A stretch of DNA of 13,476 nucleotides from contig CAKSBK010000003.1 of assembly GCA_934438035.1 (NCBI GenBank), forward strand, positions 1 through 13,476, in the 5' to 3' direction. The notes under the pieces are model-generated. The model did not search any database. It was given only the letters and a program-made list of their open reading frames with translations, and had not been told where the DNA came from. Each line of letters begins with the position of its first letter. The stretch's first letter is position 1. Below are positions 1 through 7,686 of the stretch, in pieces. The DNA comes from an uncultured Christensenellaceae bacterium (GTDB lineage: Bacteria; Bacillota; Clostridia; Christensenellales; Christensenellaceae). The position numbers were made by a program, and so were the translations under genes.

Positions 1-1
1 A

Positions 2-1318
2 ACGGCGGCGGGCATACTTTCCCTTCTTTTTGACATTCCCGAGGATACGCTTCTTAAAATGACAAAAGAAGCATATTCCGGCTTTTCAAGCGAAGACACC
101 GTTCCGCTCGTTGAGCTTACGGATAACGAATATATTATAGAGCTTTTTCACGGGCCTACGCTTGCGTTTAAAGACGTTGCCCTGCAAATGCTCCCCCGCC
201 TTATGGGCGAGGCTCTTCGCCGTTCAAATGATATTAAAAACGTAATGATATTAACCGCCACCTCAGGAGACACCGGCAAAGCCGCTTTAGAGGGCTTTAA
301 GGACGTTGACGGAACGAAAATAGTCGTTTTCTACCCCGAAGACGGCGTTTCGGAAATGCAAAAACGCCAAATGTTGACTCAGGAGGGCAAAAATACTCTT
401 GTCTGCGCCGTAAGGGGTAATTTTGACGACGCTCAAACAGGCGTTAAAAAACTCTTTTCCGATCCAAACTTTAACGGCAGGCTTAAAGCAAGCGGAGCTT
501 ACCCCTCCTCCGCAAACTCGATTAATTTCGGAAGACTCGCACCGCAAATCGTTTATTACGTATACAGCTATGCGGTTCTTCTCGCAAACGGCAGGATTAA
601 AAAGGGAGAGCCCGTTAACATCTGCGTTCCCACCGGCAACTTCGGCAATATACTTGCGGCATATTACGCATACCGCATGGGTATTCCCGTTTATAAATTT
701 ATATGCGCTTCAAATAAAAACAACGTTTTGACGGATTTCTTTGACTGCGGAAAATACATGATAAACAGGGAATTCTTTAAGACTATTTCTCCTTCGATGG
801 ATATTCTCATCTCAAGCAACCTTGAAAGGCTTCTCTTTGAATATTATGACAGAAATACCCAAAAAATCAAAGACGCTATGAAGAGTCTTTCCGAAATAGG
901 CGCTTACTCCGTTGACGACTCCGTTATGGACAATATCCGCTTCAAATTCTATGCGGATTTCTGCGAGGAGCCCATGATAAGAGACGCCATAAAGCGCACC
1001 TACGAAAGCTACGGCTATGTTATGGATACGCACACCGCCGTTGCACAGCAGGTTTACGAAAAATATAAAAAGAACACGGGGGATACAACAGTTACGCTTC
1101 TTGCCGCAACGGCGAGCCCTTATAAATTTGCTCCCGAGGTTTACCGTTCCATAACGGGTAAATATATCAGCGACGCATTTTGCGCCTGCGACGAGCTTTC
1201 AAAGCTCTCCGGAACCCCCGTTCCTAAAAGTATACTTGAGCTTAAAGACAAGCCCGTTCTTCACAACATGACGCTAAATAAAGACGAACTTGAAAAAGCC
1301 GTCTATAAAATGCTATAA
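2..1318 (+). CDS. thrC: Threonine synthase (5'-truncated by window edge)
   Basis: Threonine synthase is the PLP-dependent enzyme that converts O-phosphohomoserine to threonine in the cytoplasm. The reading frame is open from position 2 and the residues before the first ATG (59) continue the family sequence (…ILSLLFDIPED…), so ATG59 is internal and the true start lies outside the window. About 438 residues are visible; full-length enzymes of this type are about 490-500, so some 55-60 N-terminal residues are missing. The PLP-binding lysine lies in the motif HGPTLAFKD (Lys codon 170-172), followed by the phosphate-binding stretch TATSGDTGKAA and by PTGNFGN. It resembles the long, fungal/gamma-proteobacterial-like class of ThrC. 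trpS follows after only 18 nt, with no terminator between, which suggests co-transcription. Function is confident from motifs; only the N-terminus is unknown. Confidence 0.95.
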   Translation, partial: TAAGILSLLFDIPEDTLLKMTKEAYSGFSSEDTVPLVELTDNEYIIELFHGPTLAFKDVALQMLPRLMGEALRRSNDIKNVMILTATSGDTGKAALEGFKDVDGTKIVVFYPEDGVSEMQKRQMLTQEGKNTLVCAVRGNFDDAQTGVKKLFSDPNFNGRLKASGAYPSSANSINFGRLAPQIVYYVYSYAVLLANGRIKKGEPVNICVPTGNFGNILAAYYAYRMGIPVYKFICASNKNNVLTDFFDCGKYMINREFFKTISPSMDILISSNLERLLFEYYDRNTQKIKDAMKSLSEIGAYSVDDSVMDNIRFKFYADFCEEPMIRDAIKRTYESYGYVMDTHTAVAQQVYEKYKKNTGDTTVTLLAATASPYKFAPEVYRSITGKYISDAFCACDELSKLSGTPVPKSILELKDKPVLHNMTLNKDELEKAVYKML

Positions 1319-1336
1319 ATAAGAATCGAGGCAAAC

Positions 1337-2341
1337 ATGGAAGAAAAAAAGACTATTTTCAGCGGCATTCAGCCCTCCGGCAACCTAACTTTGGGAAATT
1401 ATCTCGGAGCTCTTAAAAACTGGGTGTCGCTTCAAGACGAATATAACTGCTATTACTGCGTAGTAGATATGCACGCAATAACGGTAAGACAGGAGCCCGC
1501 CGTTTTAAGAAGAAGATGCGCGGACGTATTATCATTATTAATCGCCTGCGGGCTTGATCCTAAAAAGAACACTATGTTCATACAGTCCCACGTTTCCGCT
1601 CACGCAGAGCTTTCGTGGATATTAAGCTGTTTTACATACATGGGCGAGCTTTCAAGAATGACTCAGTATAAAGACAAGTGCCAAAAGCATGCGGACAATA
1701 TAAACGCAGGGCTTTTCACATATCCCGTGCTTATGGCGGCGGATATTCTGCTTTACGGCTCCGACCTCGTTCCCGTCGGCGTTGACCAAAAGCAGCATCT
1801 TGAGCTTGCAAGAGACCTCGCAATGCGCTTTAATAATATTTACGGAGACGTCTTCACCATACCGGACGGCTATATTCCCAAGCTCGGCGCAAAAATAATG
1901 TCTCTTGCAGAGCCTACAAAGAAAATGAGCAAGTCCGACGAAAACCCCAATGCGTTTATTGCGCTTATGGATACTCCCGACGTAGTTCGCTCCAAAATCA
2001 AAAAAGCGGTTACGGATTCCGACGGTCAGATACTCTTTGACCCGGAAAACAAGCCCGGAGTTTCAAACCTCCTTTCTATTTACGGCGCAATTAAAAACAA
2101 AACCGCCGAAGAGGCTCAAAACGACTTTTCCGGCATGGGCTACGGCGCTTTAAAGGAAGGCGTTGCAGAAGCCGTATTATCCGTTCTTACCCCGCTTCAG
2201 CAAAAATACAGCGAGATAAGAAGCGATAAAGCGCTTTTAAACTCCATAATGCAGGAAGGCGCGGAAAAGGCGTCATACCAGGCAAACCGCATACTTTCAA
2301 AAGTACAGAAAAAAGTCGGCTTCGGACTTAAAAAGCTTTAA
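1337..2341 (+). CDS. trpS: Tryptophanyl-tRNA synthetase
   Basis: This class I aminoacyl-tRNA synthetase charges tRNA-Trp with tryptophan. The 334-residue length is normal for bacterial TrpRS. The N-terminus carries the family signature FSGIQPSGNLTLGNYLGA, where TLGN stands for the class I HIGH motif, and KMSKS is intact at residues 196-200. The internal stretch with GVDQKQHLELARD is typical of TrpRS. The ATG at 1337 is preceded by a modest GAGG at about 1327-1330. It lies 18 nt after thrC and is probably translated from the same mRNA. A strong hairpin terminator follows the stop codon. I see no tryptophan T-box or trp leader in front of it, so regulation would follow the upstream thrC transcript. 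Confidence 0.97.
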   Translation: MEEKKTIFSGIQPSGNLTLGNYLGALKNWVSLQDEYNCYYCVVDMHAITVRQEPAVLRRRCADVLSLLIACGLDPKKNTMFIQSHVSAHAELSWILSCFTYMGELSRMTQYKDKCQKHADNINAGLFTYPVLMAADILLYGSDLVPVGVDQKQHLELARDLAMRFNNIYGDVFTIPDGYIPKLGAKIMSLAEPTKKMSKSDENPNAFIALMDTPDVVRSKIKKAVTDSDGQILFDPENKPGVSNLLSIYGAIKNKTAEEAQNDFSGMGYGALKEGVAEAVLSVLTPLQQKYSEIRSDKALLNSIMQEGAEKASYQANRILSKVQKKVGFGLKKL

Positions 2342-2350
2342 AACAGACGC

Positions 2351-2386
2351 AAAAAAACGGCGTAAAATTTTACGTCGTTTTTTTAT
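2351..2386. terminator. Bidirectional terminator between trpS and the FAD protein
   Basis: An inverted repeat AACGGCGTAAA / TACGTCGTT (one G-U pair) is flanked by an A-tract on the left and a run of seven T on the right. It lies between two convergent stop codons (trpS ending 2341, minus-strand gene ending 2392), so it can end transcription from both sides. Confidence 0.85.
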
Positions 2387-2391
2387 TTCAA

Positions 2392-3780
2392 TTATACAAG
2401 CCTTCTTCCCATAAGAACGCCCATCACGGAGGCCATCATCAATCCGCGGGTCCAGCCGGAGCTGTCTCCTAAGCAGTAAAGCCCCTTGACGTTCGTGTTA
2501 AAGTCCTTATCCATCTTAACTCTGTTTGAATAGAACTTAAGCTCGGGAGAATAAAGCAGCGTCTCGTTTGCCGCAAACCCCGGAACAACCTCGTCAACCG
2601 CTTTGATGAAGTTTATTATATTCATCATCGCCCTATATGGCATAGCCGCCGTTATGTCTCCCGCAACCGCGTCCGGAAGCGTCGGGCGCACGTTTGAATG
2701 CGAAAGCTCTTTATCCCAAGTTCTCTTGCCGTCCAATATATCTCCGAAGCGCTGAACGAGAATATGCCCCGCGCCCAGCATGTTCGTAAGCTCTCCCACC
2801 TTCTGCGCATACGCTATGGGCTGGTTAAAGGGGTAAGAAAAATTATGAGAACACAGAATCGCAACGTTAGTATTGTCGCTCTTTAAGTCCTTAAAGGAAT
2901 GTCCGTTAACAACCGCAAGGTCGTTATCATAATTTTCCTGGCTTACAAAGCCTCCGGGGTTCTGGCAGAATGTGCGCACCTTGTTTTTAAAGGGCTGAGG
3001 ATAGCCTATGAGCTTTGATTCATATAGAACCTTATTTACCGTCTCCATAACCTCGTTTCTGCATTCCACCCTTACGCCTATGTCAACCGTGCCGGGCTGA
3101 TGCATTATGCTGTGCTCCGCGCACATCTTTTCCAGCCACTCTGCGCCTCTTCTGCCCGTGGCTACAATAGTGTGCTCGGCATATATCGTAACGTCTTCTT
3201 TTTCGTTTGAAACGAGAACTCCTTTGCATACGTCGTTTTCCAGAATCACGTTTTCGCAGCGATAGCCGAACATGAGCTCAACCCCCTTGTTTATAAGCTC
3301 TTTTTCTATCGCAAGGTAAAGATCCTGCGCTTTTTCCGTTCCCAGGTGACGTATCGGGCAGTCGACAAGCTTTAAGCCCGCTTTTATCGCCCTCTTTCTT
3401 ATATCCTTAACCTCTTCGTAATTGCTCACGCCCTCAATTTTTGAATCTGCGCCGAATTCAAGGTATATTTTATCAGTATAATCTATTGTGTTTTGAACAA
3501 GCTCTTCTCCCGCAAGCGAGGGAAGGTCTCCGCCTACCTCATAAGACAGCGAAAGCTTTCCGTCTGAAAAGGCGCCCGCTCCGGAGAATCCCGTGGTTAT
3601 ATGGCAATACGGCTTGCAGCCTACGCATTTTCCCGTCTTATCCTTAGGGCAATGCCTCTTTTCAACACTCTGCCCTTGCTCAACTATTACTATTTTCTTC
3701 TTACTGCCTTTTTTTATCATTTCAAGGGCGGTAAATATTCCCGCAGGACCTGCGCCTATAATAACAACGTCGCTTTTCAT
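2392..3780 (-). CDS. FAD-dependent oxidoreductase of the COG2509 type (uncharacterised dehydrogenase)
   Basis: This is a 462-residue flavoprotein with an N-terminal dinucleotide-binding fold: VVIIGAGPAG at residues 5-14 with an acidic residue ending the second strand (IVIVEQG, about 30-36). A second conserved block, GFSGAGAFSDGKL, follows, and the C-terminal FAD-binding stretch LYCLGDSSGWTRG is present. Four cysteines (44, 52, 55, 59) lie just after the first beta-alpha-beta unit; this spacing recurs in this family and could bind metal or an Fe-S cluster, but that is inference. The start is set by an excellent Shine-Dalgarno sequence (AGGAGG, 3787-3792 on the complement) 6 nt ahead of ATG. 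No substrate is known for the family to my knowledge. It is convergent with trpS and divergent from thrS, with no functional link visible from neighbours. Confidence 0.85.
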   Translation of the reverse strand: MKSDVVIIGAGPAGIFTALEMIKKGSKKKIVIVEQGQSVEKRHCPKDKTGKCVGCKPYCHITTGFSGAGAFSDGKLSLSYEVGGDLPSLAGEELVQNTIDYTDKIYLEFGADSKIEGVSNYEEVKDIRKRAIKAGLKLVDCPIRHLGTEKAQDLYLAIEKELINKGVELMFGYRCENVILENDVCKGVLVSNEKEDVTIYAEHTIVATGRRGAEWLEKMCAEHSIMHQPGTVDIGVRVECRNEVMETVNKVLYESKLIGYPQPFKNKVRTFCQNPGGFVSQENYDNDLAVVNGHSFKDLKSDNTNVAILCSHNFSYPFNQPIAYAQKVGELTNMLGAGHILVQRFGDILDGKRTWDKELSHSNVRPTLPDAVAGDITAAMPYRAMMNIINFIKAVDEVVPGFAANETLLYSPELKFYSNRVKMDKDFNTNVKGLYCLGDSSGWTRGLMMASVMGVLMGRRLV

Positions 3781-3816
3781 GTTTTTCCTCCTATCCGTTT
3801 TTAAACAGCATTTAGT

Positions 3817-3845
3817 ATAATATCAAACAGCTTATAAAAGGTCAA
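3817..3845 (-). promoter_or_regulatory. Promoter of the FAD-dependent oxidoreductase
   Basis: On the minus strand a -35 TTGACC (3840-3845) is separated by exactly 17 bp from a -10 TATTAT (3817-3822). Transcription would start near 3810, leaving a short leader that holds the Shine-Dalgarno sequence at 3787-3792. Housekeeping sigma-A type. Confidence 0.6.
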
Positions 3846-3877
3846 TATCAAAACTATAAATAATTATTTAATTTTTA

Positions 3878-3899
3878 TAGTTCGATAAATACCGAACTA
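3878..3899. promoter_or_regulatory. 22-bp palindromic operator candidate between divergent promoters
   Basis: TAGTTCG (3878-3884) and its perfect complement CGAACTA (3893-3899) flank an 8-bp spacer that is itself partly symmetric, giving TAGTTCG-nTAnnTAn-CGAACTA. Eighteen of 22 positions obey the symmetry. It lies 32 bp upstream of the -35 of the FAD gene and 59 bp upstream of the thrS leader -35. The size and shape resemble a site for a dimeric winged-helix regulator such as MarR type; the regulator is not identified in the window. Confidence 0.5.
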
Positions 3900-3958
3900 C
3901 TTTCACATATATTTATTTTAATCTACGTATAAATTAAAAATACTATAAAAAATAACTA

Positions 3959-3987
3959 TTGACAGCCCCGCTTTACCCTCCTATAAT
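3959..3987 (+). promoter_or_regulatory. Promoter of the T-box / thrS transcript
   Basis: A perfect -35 TTGACA (3959-3964) and a perfect -10 TATAAT (3982-3987) are separated by 17 bp. This is a consensus sigma-A promoter, with transcription expected to begin near 3994, just before the T-box leader. Confidence 0.9.
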
Positions 3988-3993
3988 ATGAGT

Positions 3994-4214
3994 ATAATAA
4001 TCGGTGAAGCGGAGAGTAACCGAGCTTAAAAGCAATTAAGAGAGCGGCGTCGTCGGCTGAAAGCGCTGTTTGCAAGTAAAGCTCATTGGTGAATACCGGC
4101 CGCAGAGGTTATTACGGCAGTGCGTTATAGCTATTAAGCGGATTTTTATCAATTTGGGTGGAACCGCGGGTAATCTTAAAATACTCGTCCCTCGTTTTCG
4201 AGGGACGTTTTTTT
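3994..4214 (+). ncRNA. T-box leader (threonine, specifier ACC) controlling thrS
   Basis: This leader senses uncharged tRNA and decides between termination and read-through into thrS. Stem I is visible: GCGG (4009-4012) pairs with CCGC (4100-4103), and ACC-GAGCTT (4019-4027) pairs with AAGCTC…GGT (4079-4090). The internal specifier loop has AGAGTA on the 5' side and GAATACCGG on the 3' side, and contains the threonine codon ACC at 4095-4097. The conserved T-box GGGTGGAACCGCGGG lies at 4156-4170; its TGGA would pair with the UCCA end of tRNA-Thr. The terminator is the perfect 9-bp stem CGTCCCTCG / CGAGGGACG (4186-4194 and 4199-4207) followed by seven T. Specifier, T-box base and downstream gene all agree on threonine. 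Confidence 0.95.
4186..4214 (+). terminator. T-box regulated terminator
   Basis: The 9-bp perfect stem CGTCCCTCG / CGAGGGACG with a 4-nt loop is followed by TTTTTTT. The 5' arm lies just 15 nt after the T-box motif, as expected for mutual exclusion with the antiterminator. Confidence 0.92.
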
Positions 4215-4239
4215 ATTCTAAGCTAAAAGGAGAAGCAAC

Positions 4240-6183
4240 ATGAAAATCACTCTTAAAGACGGCAGCGTTTTAGAGTTTCAAGACGGCATAACCGCGCTTG
4301 ATATAGCCTCTAAACTCTCCGGAAAGTTAAAAAAGGCTGCGCTTGCGGCTAAGGTAAACGGAAAAGTTTGCGACCTCACCCTGCCCATAACAGAAGATTC
4401 TTCGGTGGAAATACTCACATTTGAAGACGAGGAGGGTAAGGCTACTCTGCGCCACAGCGCCTCTCACGTAATGGCGCAGGCGGTTAAAAGACTTTTCCCG
4501 GGAACAAAGCTCGCTATCGGCCCCGCTATAGAAAACGGCTTTTATTACGACTTCGACAGACCCGAAGGCTCCTTTACTCCCGCGGATTTTCTCGCGATAG
4601 AAAAAGAAATGAGAAAAATAGTAAACGAGAACCTCCCCTTTGAGCGTTTCACCCTCCCGAGAAAAGAGGCTCTTGAGCTCATGGAGAAAATGGACGAGCC
4701 TTATAAGGTTGAGCTTATAAACGACCTTCCCGAGGACGCGGAAATAAGCTTTTATAAGCAGGGCGATTTTACAGATCTCTGCGCGGGAGCGCACGTTCCC
4801 TCAACCGGAAAAATTAAGGCGTTTAAGCTTACGAGCTGCGCAGGCGCATATTGGAGAGGAAACGAGAAAAACAAGATGCTCGTCAGAATTTACGCCACCG
4901 CTTTTGAAAAGCAGGCGGACCTTGACGCTTATCTTGCTCAGGTTGAAGAGGCTAAGAAGAGAGATCATAACAAGCTCGGAAGAGAGCTTGAGTACTTTAC
5001 AACGGTAGACTATATTGGTCAGGGTCTTCCCATTCTTCTTCCCAAGGGTGCAAAGGTAATTCAGGTTTTACAGCGCTTCGTTGAAGACGAAGAGGCAAGA
5101 AGAGGCTACCTGTTAACAAAAACCCCCCTTATGGCAAAAAAGGAGCTTTACCAAATTTCCGGCCACTGGGATCATTATAAAGAAGGCATGTTCGTTATGG
5201 GAGACGAATCCGACCCCAACGCAGAGGTCTTTGCACTTCGCCCCATGACCTGTCCTTTCCAGTATCAGGTATTTTTAAACAGAATGCGCTCATATAGAGA
5301 CCTCCCCATGCGTTTGGGAGAGACCTCCACCCTCTTCAGAAACGAGGATTCCGGCGAAATGCACGGTCTTATAAGAGTACGTCAGTTCACTATTTCAGAG
5401 GGGCACCTTATGTGTACGCCCGAGCAGCTTGAAGACGAATTTAAGGGCTGCGTAGAGCTTGCTAAATACATGATGGAGGCAATAGGCTTTGCGGACGACG
5501 TAACCTACCGCTTCTCTCAGTGGGATCCCGAGGATAAGGAAAAATACATCGGCACTCCCGAGCAGTGGGACGAGGCTCAGGGAATAATGAAAAAGATACT
5601 CGATCACCTCGGAATTAAATATACCGTCGGCATCGGCGAGGCGGCTTTCTACGGACCCAAGCTCGATATTCAGATGAAAAACGTCCACGGAAAAGAGGAT
5701 ACGCTCATCACCATACAGATAGACCAAATGCTCGCAGAAAAATTCGGTATGGAGTATGTTGACAGAGACGGTCAGAAAAAGCACCCCTATATTCTTCACA
5801 GAACATCCCTCGGCTGCTACGAAAGAACGCTCGCTCTGTTAATAGAAAAATACGCCGGCGCTCTTCCCGTTTGGATGGCTCCCGAACAGGTTCGCATACT
5901 CACAATAAGCGAGAACTACGCGGATTACGCTTACGAGCAGAAAAAGAAGCTTGAAGCTTTGGGCTTCAGAGTAAGCGTCGACGACAGACAGGAGAAGATC
6001 GGCTATAAGATAAGAGAGGCCAGAAACGAAAGAATCCCCTATATGCTCGTTGTAGGCGAAAAGGAAGTAAGCGAAAACAGCTTTGCCGTAAGAAAGAGAG
6101 GCGAAGGCGAAATAGGAAATTATTCCGTTGACGACTTTATTTCAATGTTGACAAAAGACGTTAAAGAGCTTGCAAAGTGGTAA
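4240..6183 (+). CDS. thrS: Threonyl-tRNA synthetase
   Basis: ThrRS charges tRNA-Thr and edits mischarged Ser-tRNA-Thr. At 647 residues it has normal length and domain order: TGS domain (about 1-62), editing domain with H72/H76 (HSASH) and C181xxxH185 (CAGAH), class II catalytic core (about 245-535), and C-terminal anticodon-binding domain (about 540-640). The three zinc ligands known from E. coli ThrRS have counterparts C338 (MTCP), H389 (SEGH) and H520 (HRTS). The core departs from the usual consensus: MTCPFQ stands for MNCPGH, ISEGH for QDDAH, and GCYER for GSMER. The T-box with an ACC specifier supports threonine identity. The ATG has AAAGGAG (4226-4232) 7 nt upstream. The gene stands alone and is followed by a strong terminator. 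Confidence 0.97.
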   Translation: MKITLKDGSVLEFQDGITALDIASKLSGKLKKAALAAKVNGKVCDLTLPITEDSSVEILTFEDEEGKATLRHSASHVMAQAVKRLFPGTKLAIGPAIENGFYYDFDRPEGSFTPADFLAIEKEMRKIVNENLPFERFTLPRKEALELMEKMDEPYKVELINDLPEDAEISFYKQGDFTDLCAGAHVPSTGKIKAFKLTSCAGAYWRGNEKNKMLVRIYATAFEKQADLDAYLAQVEEAKKRDHNKLGRELEYFTTVDYIGQGLPILLPKGAKVIQVLQRFVEDEEARRGYLLTKTPLMAKKELYQISGHWDHYKEGMFVMGDESDPNAEVFALRPMTCPFQYQVFLNRMRSYRDLPMRLGETSTLFRNEDSGEMHGLIRVRQFTISEGHLMCTPEQLEDEFKGCVELAKYMMEAIGFADDVTYRFSQWDPEDKEKYIGTPEQWDEAQGIMKKILDHLGIKYTVGIGEAAFYGPKLDIQMKNVHGKEDTLITIQIDQMLAEKFGMEYVDRDGQKKHPYILHRTSLGCYERTLALLIEKYAGALPVWMAPEQVRILTISENYADYAYEQKKKLEALGFRVSVDDRQEKIGYKIREARNERIPYMLVVGEKEVSENSFAVRKRGEGEIGNYSVDDFISMLTKDVKELAKW

Positions 6184-6197
6184 ATAACGTTAAATTT

Positions 6198-6228
6198 AAA
6201 CGGACGGTTTTTAAACCGTCCGTTTTTT
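6198..6228 (+). terminator. thrS terminator
   Basis: AAACGGACGG and CCGTCCGTTT form a perfect stem around a short T/A loop and run into TTTTTT, 15 nt after the thrS stop codon. Confidence 0.93.
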
Positions 6229-6390
6229 ATTCGTTTAAATTTTTAAATCTTTTTCACTTCGTTAAAAAGCGGCGTTATGTGACAAACAATCTTAACTATG
6301 CCGCGCATATTTATTATTCTACTTTCCCTCATAAGCGTTATATTTAAAGTAAACCGCCGTAGTTTTTTATGCTTTAGCCTTAAAAACAAA

Positions 6391-6423
6391 AGCACGGCAA
6401 TTAAAAACCGCCGTGCTTTTTTA
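6391..6423. terminator. Terminator of the trigger-factor-like lipoprotein gene (probably bidirectional)
   Basis: AGCACGGC (6391-6398) and GCCGTGCT (6410-6417) form an 8-bp perfect stem. A-rich sequence on the left gives the T-run for the minus-strand gene ending at 6436, and a T-run on the right would serve the plus strand. The stretch 6229-6390 between this and the thrS terminator holds no gene I can support. Confidence 0.8.
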
Positions 6424-6435
6424 TAAATACGTTTA

Positions 6436-7548
6436 TTAGCTTGCCTGCGCCGCTACCGCATGCTCAATAATGAAATCCTGAGCTTTTTTAATTTTGAGCT
6501 CAAGCTCTAAGGTATATGCGGAGTAAAGCCCGTAATTGTCCTTATAATAATCGTCAAAAGACATATTCTTTTCCTTTTTGAATTGGTCTTCGCTGTCATA
6601 TCCTGCGTCGGAAATATATTTCATCTTCGCTTCGTTAAGCTCGTCTTCGGATACGCTTAAATTTTCCGCGTCGGCAACCGCTTCCATAATCATAGCGTAG
6701 CCAACAATTCTTCTCGCCTGTTGTTCAATTTCCGTCTTTAACTGGTCTACGTCAACACTGTTATCTTCGCAGAACGCCTCTAAAGTCTCATAGCCGTAAG
6801 AAGTCGCCTGATTTGTGTAATATGTGATGTAGCTGTCAATTATCTCCTGAACATAGGTTTCCGGGTATACTGTTATTTCGGAATCGTCGACAACCGCGTT
6901 TAAAATCGCGTTGTCGTCCGTCGTTTTTGCAGCGCTCTCGTTATTTTTCTTAAGCGTTTCTTTAACCGCTTCTTTATATTCCGCAGCTGTGGAATAGCCC
7001 AAATTCTCGCTTACAAACTCATCTGTAATATCGGGGTAAACCGTCTCCTTAATGCTGTTAACGGTAACGGTGAAAACCGCCTCTTTTCCCGCAAGCTCGG
7101 GGTTCTGCTTGTAAGGGTCGGGGAACGTAGCCGTAACCTCTCTTGTTTCGCCTATTGCCGCGCCGATAAGCCCGTCTTCAAAGCCGCTTATAAACTCGCC
7201 CGAGCCTATTTCAAGGTTATAGCCCGCATAAGTGCCGCCCGTAAACTCAACTCCGTCAACCTTGCCAACATAGTCAATATTTACGGTATCCCCCGTTTTT
7301 ACAGTGCGGTCCGTAACGTCGTTTGTAACCGCATAAGAGGCTACCTGATTTTGTATTTCTTCATCTATAGCTACGTCCGTAACCTCCGCAACCGTCGCCG
7401 GAGTATACTCCACGCCGTTATATTTTCCAAGCGTAAGCTCTCCCGCCGTCTCTCCTACTTTTCCCTTTGAACCGCAGGAGCAGCATAGCGCAATCGACAT
7501 CACGCAAAGTACGGCAGCCGCAATAATTCTAAGTACATTCTTTTTCAT
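6436..7548 (-). CDS. Exported lipoprotein with trigger-factor-like FKBP PPIase and chaperone domains
   Basis: This 370-residue protein probably helps fold exported proteins at the outer face of the membrane. It starts with a basic N-terminus and a hydrophobic stretch (residues 5-22) ending in CCSC-GS; Cys25, followed by Gly-Ser, is the best lipid-attachment candidate. Residues 83-168 form an FKBP-type peptidyl-prolyl isomerase domain (VNIDYVGKVDGVEF, LEIGSGEFISGFEDGLIG, and an ATFPDPY stretch). Residues 175-365 are helical and charged, resembling the C-terminal chaperone arm of trigger factor (YPDITDEFVSENLGY). The ribosome-binding N-domain of true trigger factor is absent and replaced by the lipoprotein signal, so this is unlikely to be the cytosolic Tig. 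The start has AGGAAGGA (7555-7562, complement) 6 nt upstream. No clean promoter was found. It is divergent from sigK. Confidence 0.85.
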   Translation of the reverse strand: MKKNVLRIIAAAVLCVMSIALCCSCGSKGKVGETAGELTLGKYNGVEYTPATVAEVTDVAIDEEIQNQVASYAVTNDVTDRTVKTGDTVNIDYVGKVDGVEFTGGTYAGYNLEIGSGEFISGFEDGLIGAAIGETREVTATFPDPYKQNPELAGKEAVFTVTVNSIKETVYPDITDEFVSENLGYSTAAEYKEAVKETLKKNNESAAKTTDDNAILNAVVDDSEITVYPETYVQEIIDSYITYYTNQATSYGYETLEAFCEDNSVDVDQLKTEIEQQARRIVGYAMIMEAVADAENLSVSEDELNEAKMKYISDAGYDSEDQFKKEKNMSFDDYYKDNYGLYSAYTLELELKIKKAQDFIIEHAVAAQAS

Positions 7549-7636
7549 AGTTAATCCTTCCTGTTTTTCGTAATCGCAAACATATAATTAAGGATACTCC
7601 GCTTATGTGATGATATGATGAAAATTAATCTTTAAA

Positions 7637-7666
7637 GTAATATTTTTTTTGCCCCGGGAATACGTT
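7637..7666 (+). promoter_or_regulatory. Possible sigma-E-type promoter upstream of sigK
   Basis: GTAATATT (7637-7644) fits the sporulation sigma-E -35 pattern GKMATATT at every position. After 14 bp comes AATACGTT (7659-7666), which matches the -10 CATACAAT at 5 of 8 positions. Transcription would begin near 7673, unusually close to the Shine-Dalgarno sequence, so this is tentative. No consensus sigma-A promoter is seen here. Confidence 0.3.
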
Positions 7667-7686
7667 TTTGGGGGAGGTAAGGAAAA

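Noticed and set aside
59..61. ATG at 59 as the start of thrC
   Set aside because: The frame is open upstream to the window edge and the residues before it match the family, so the ATG is internal and the gene is cut by the window.
6298..6426. Small plus-strand open frame of 42 codons after thrS
   Set aside because: No ribosome binding site, it runs through the terminator hairpin, and it lies after a strong thrS terminator without a promoter.
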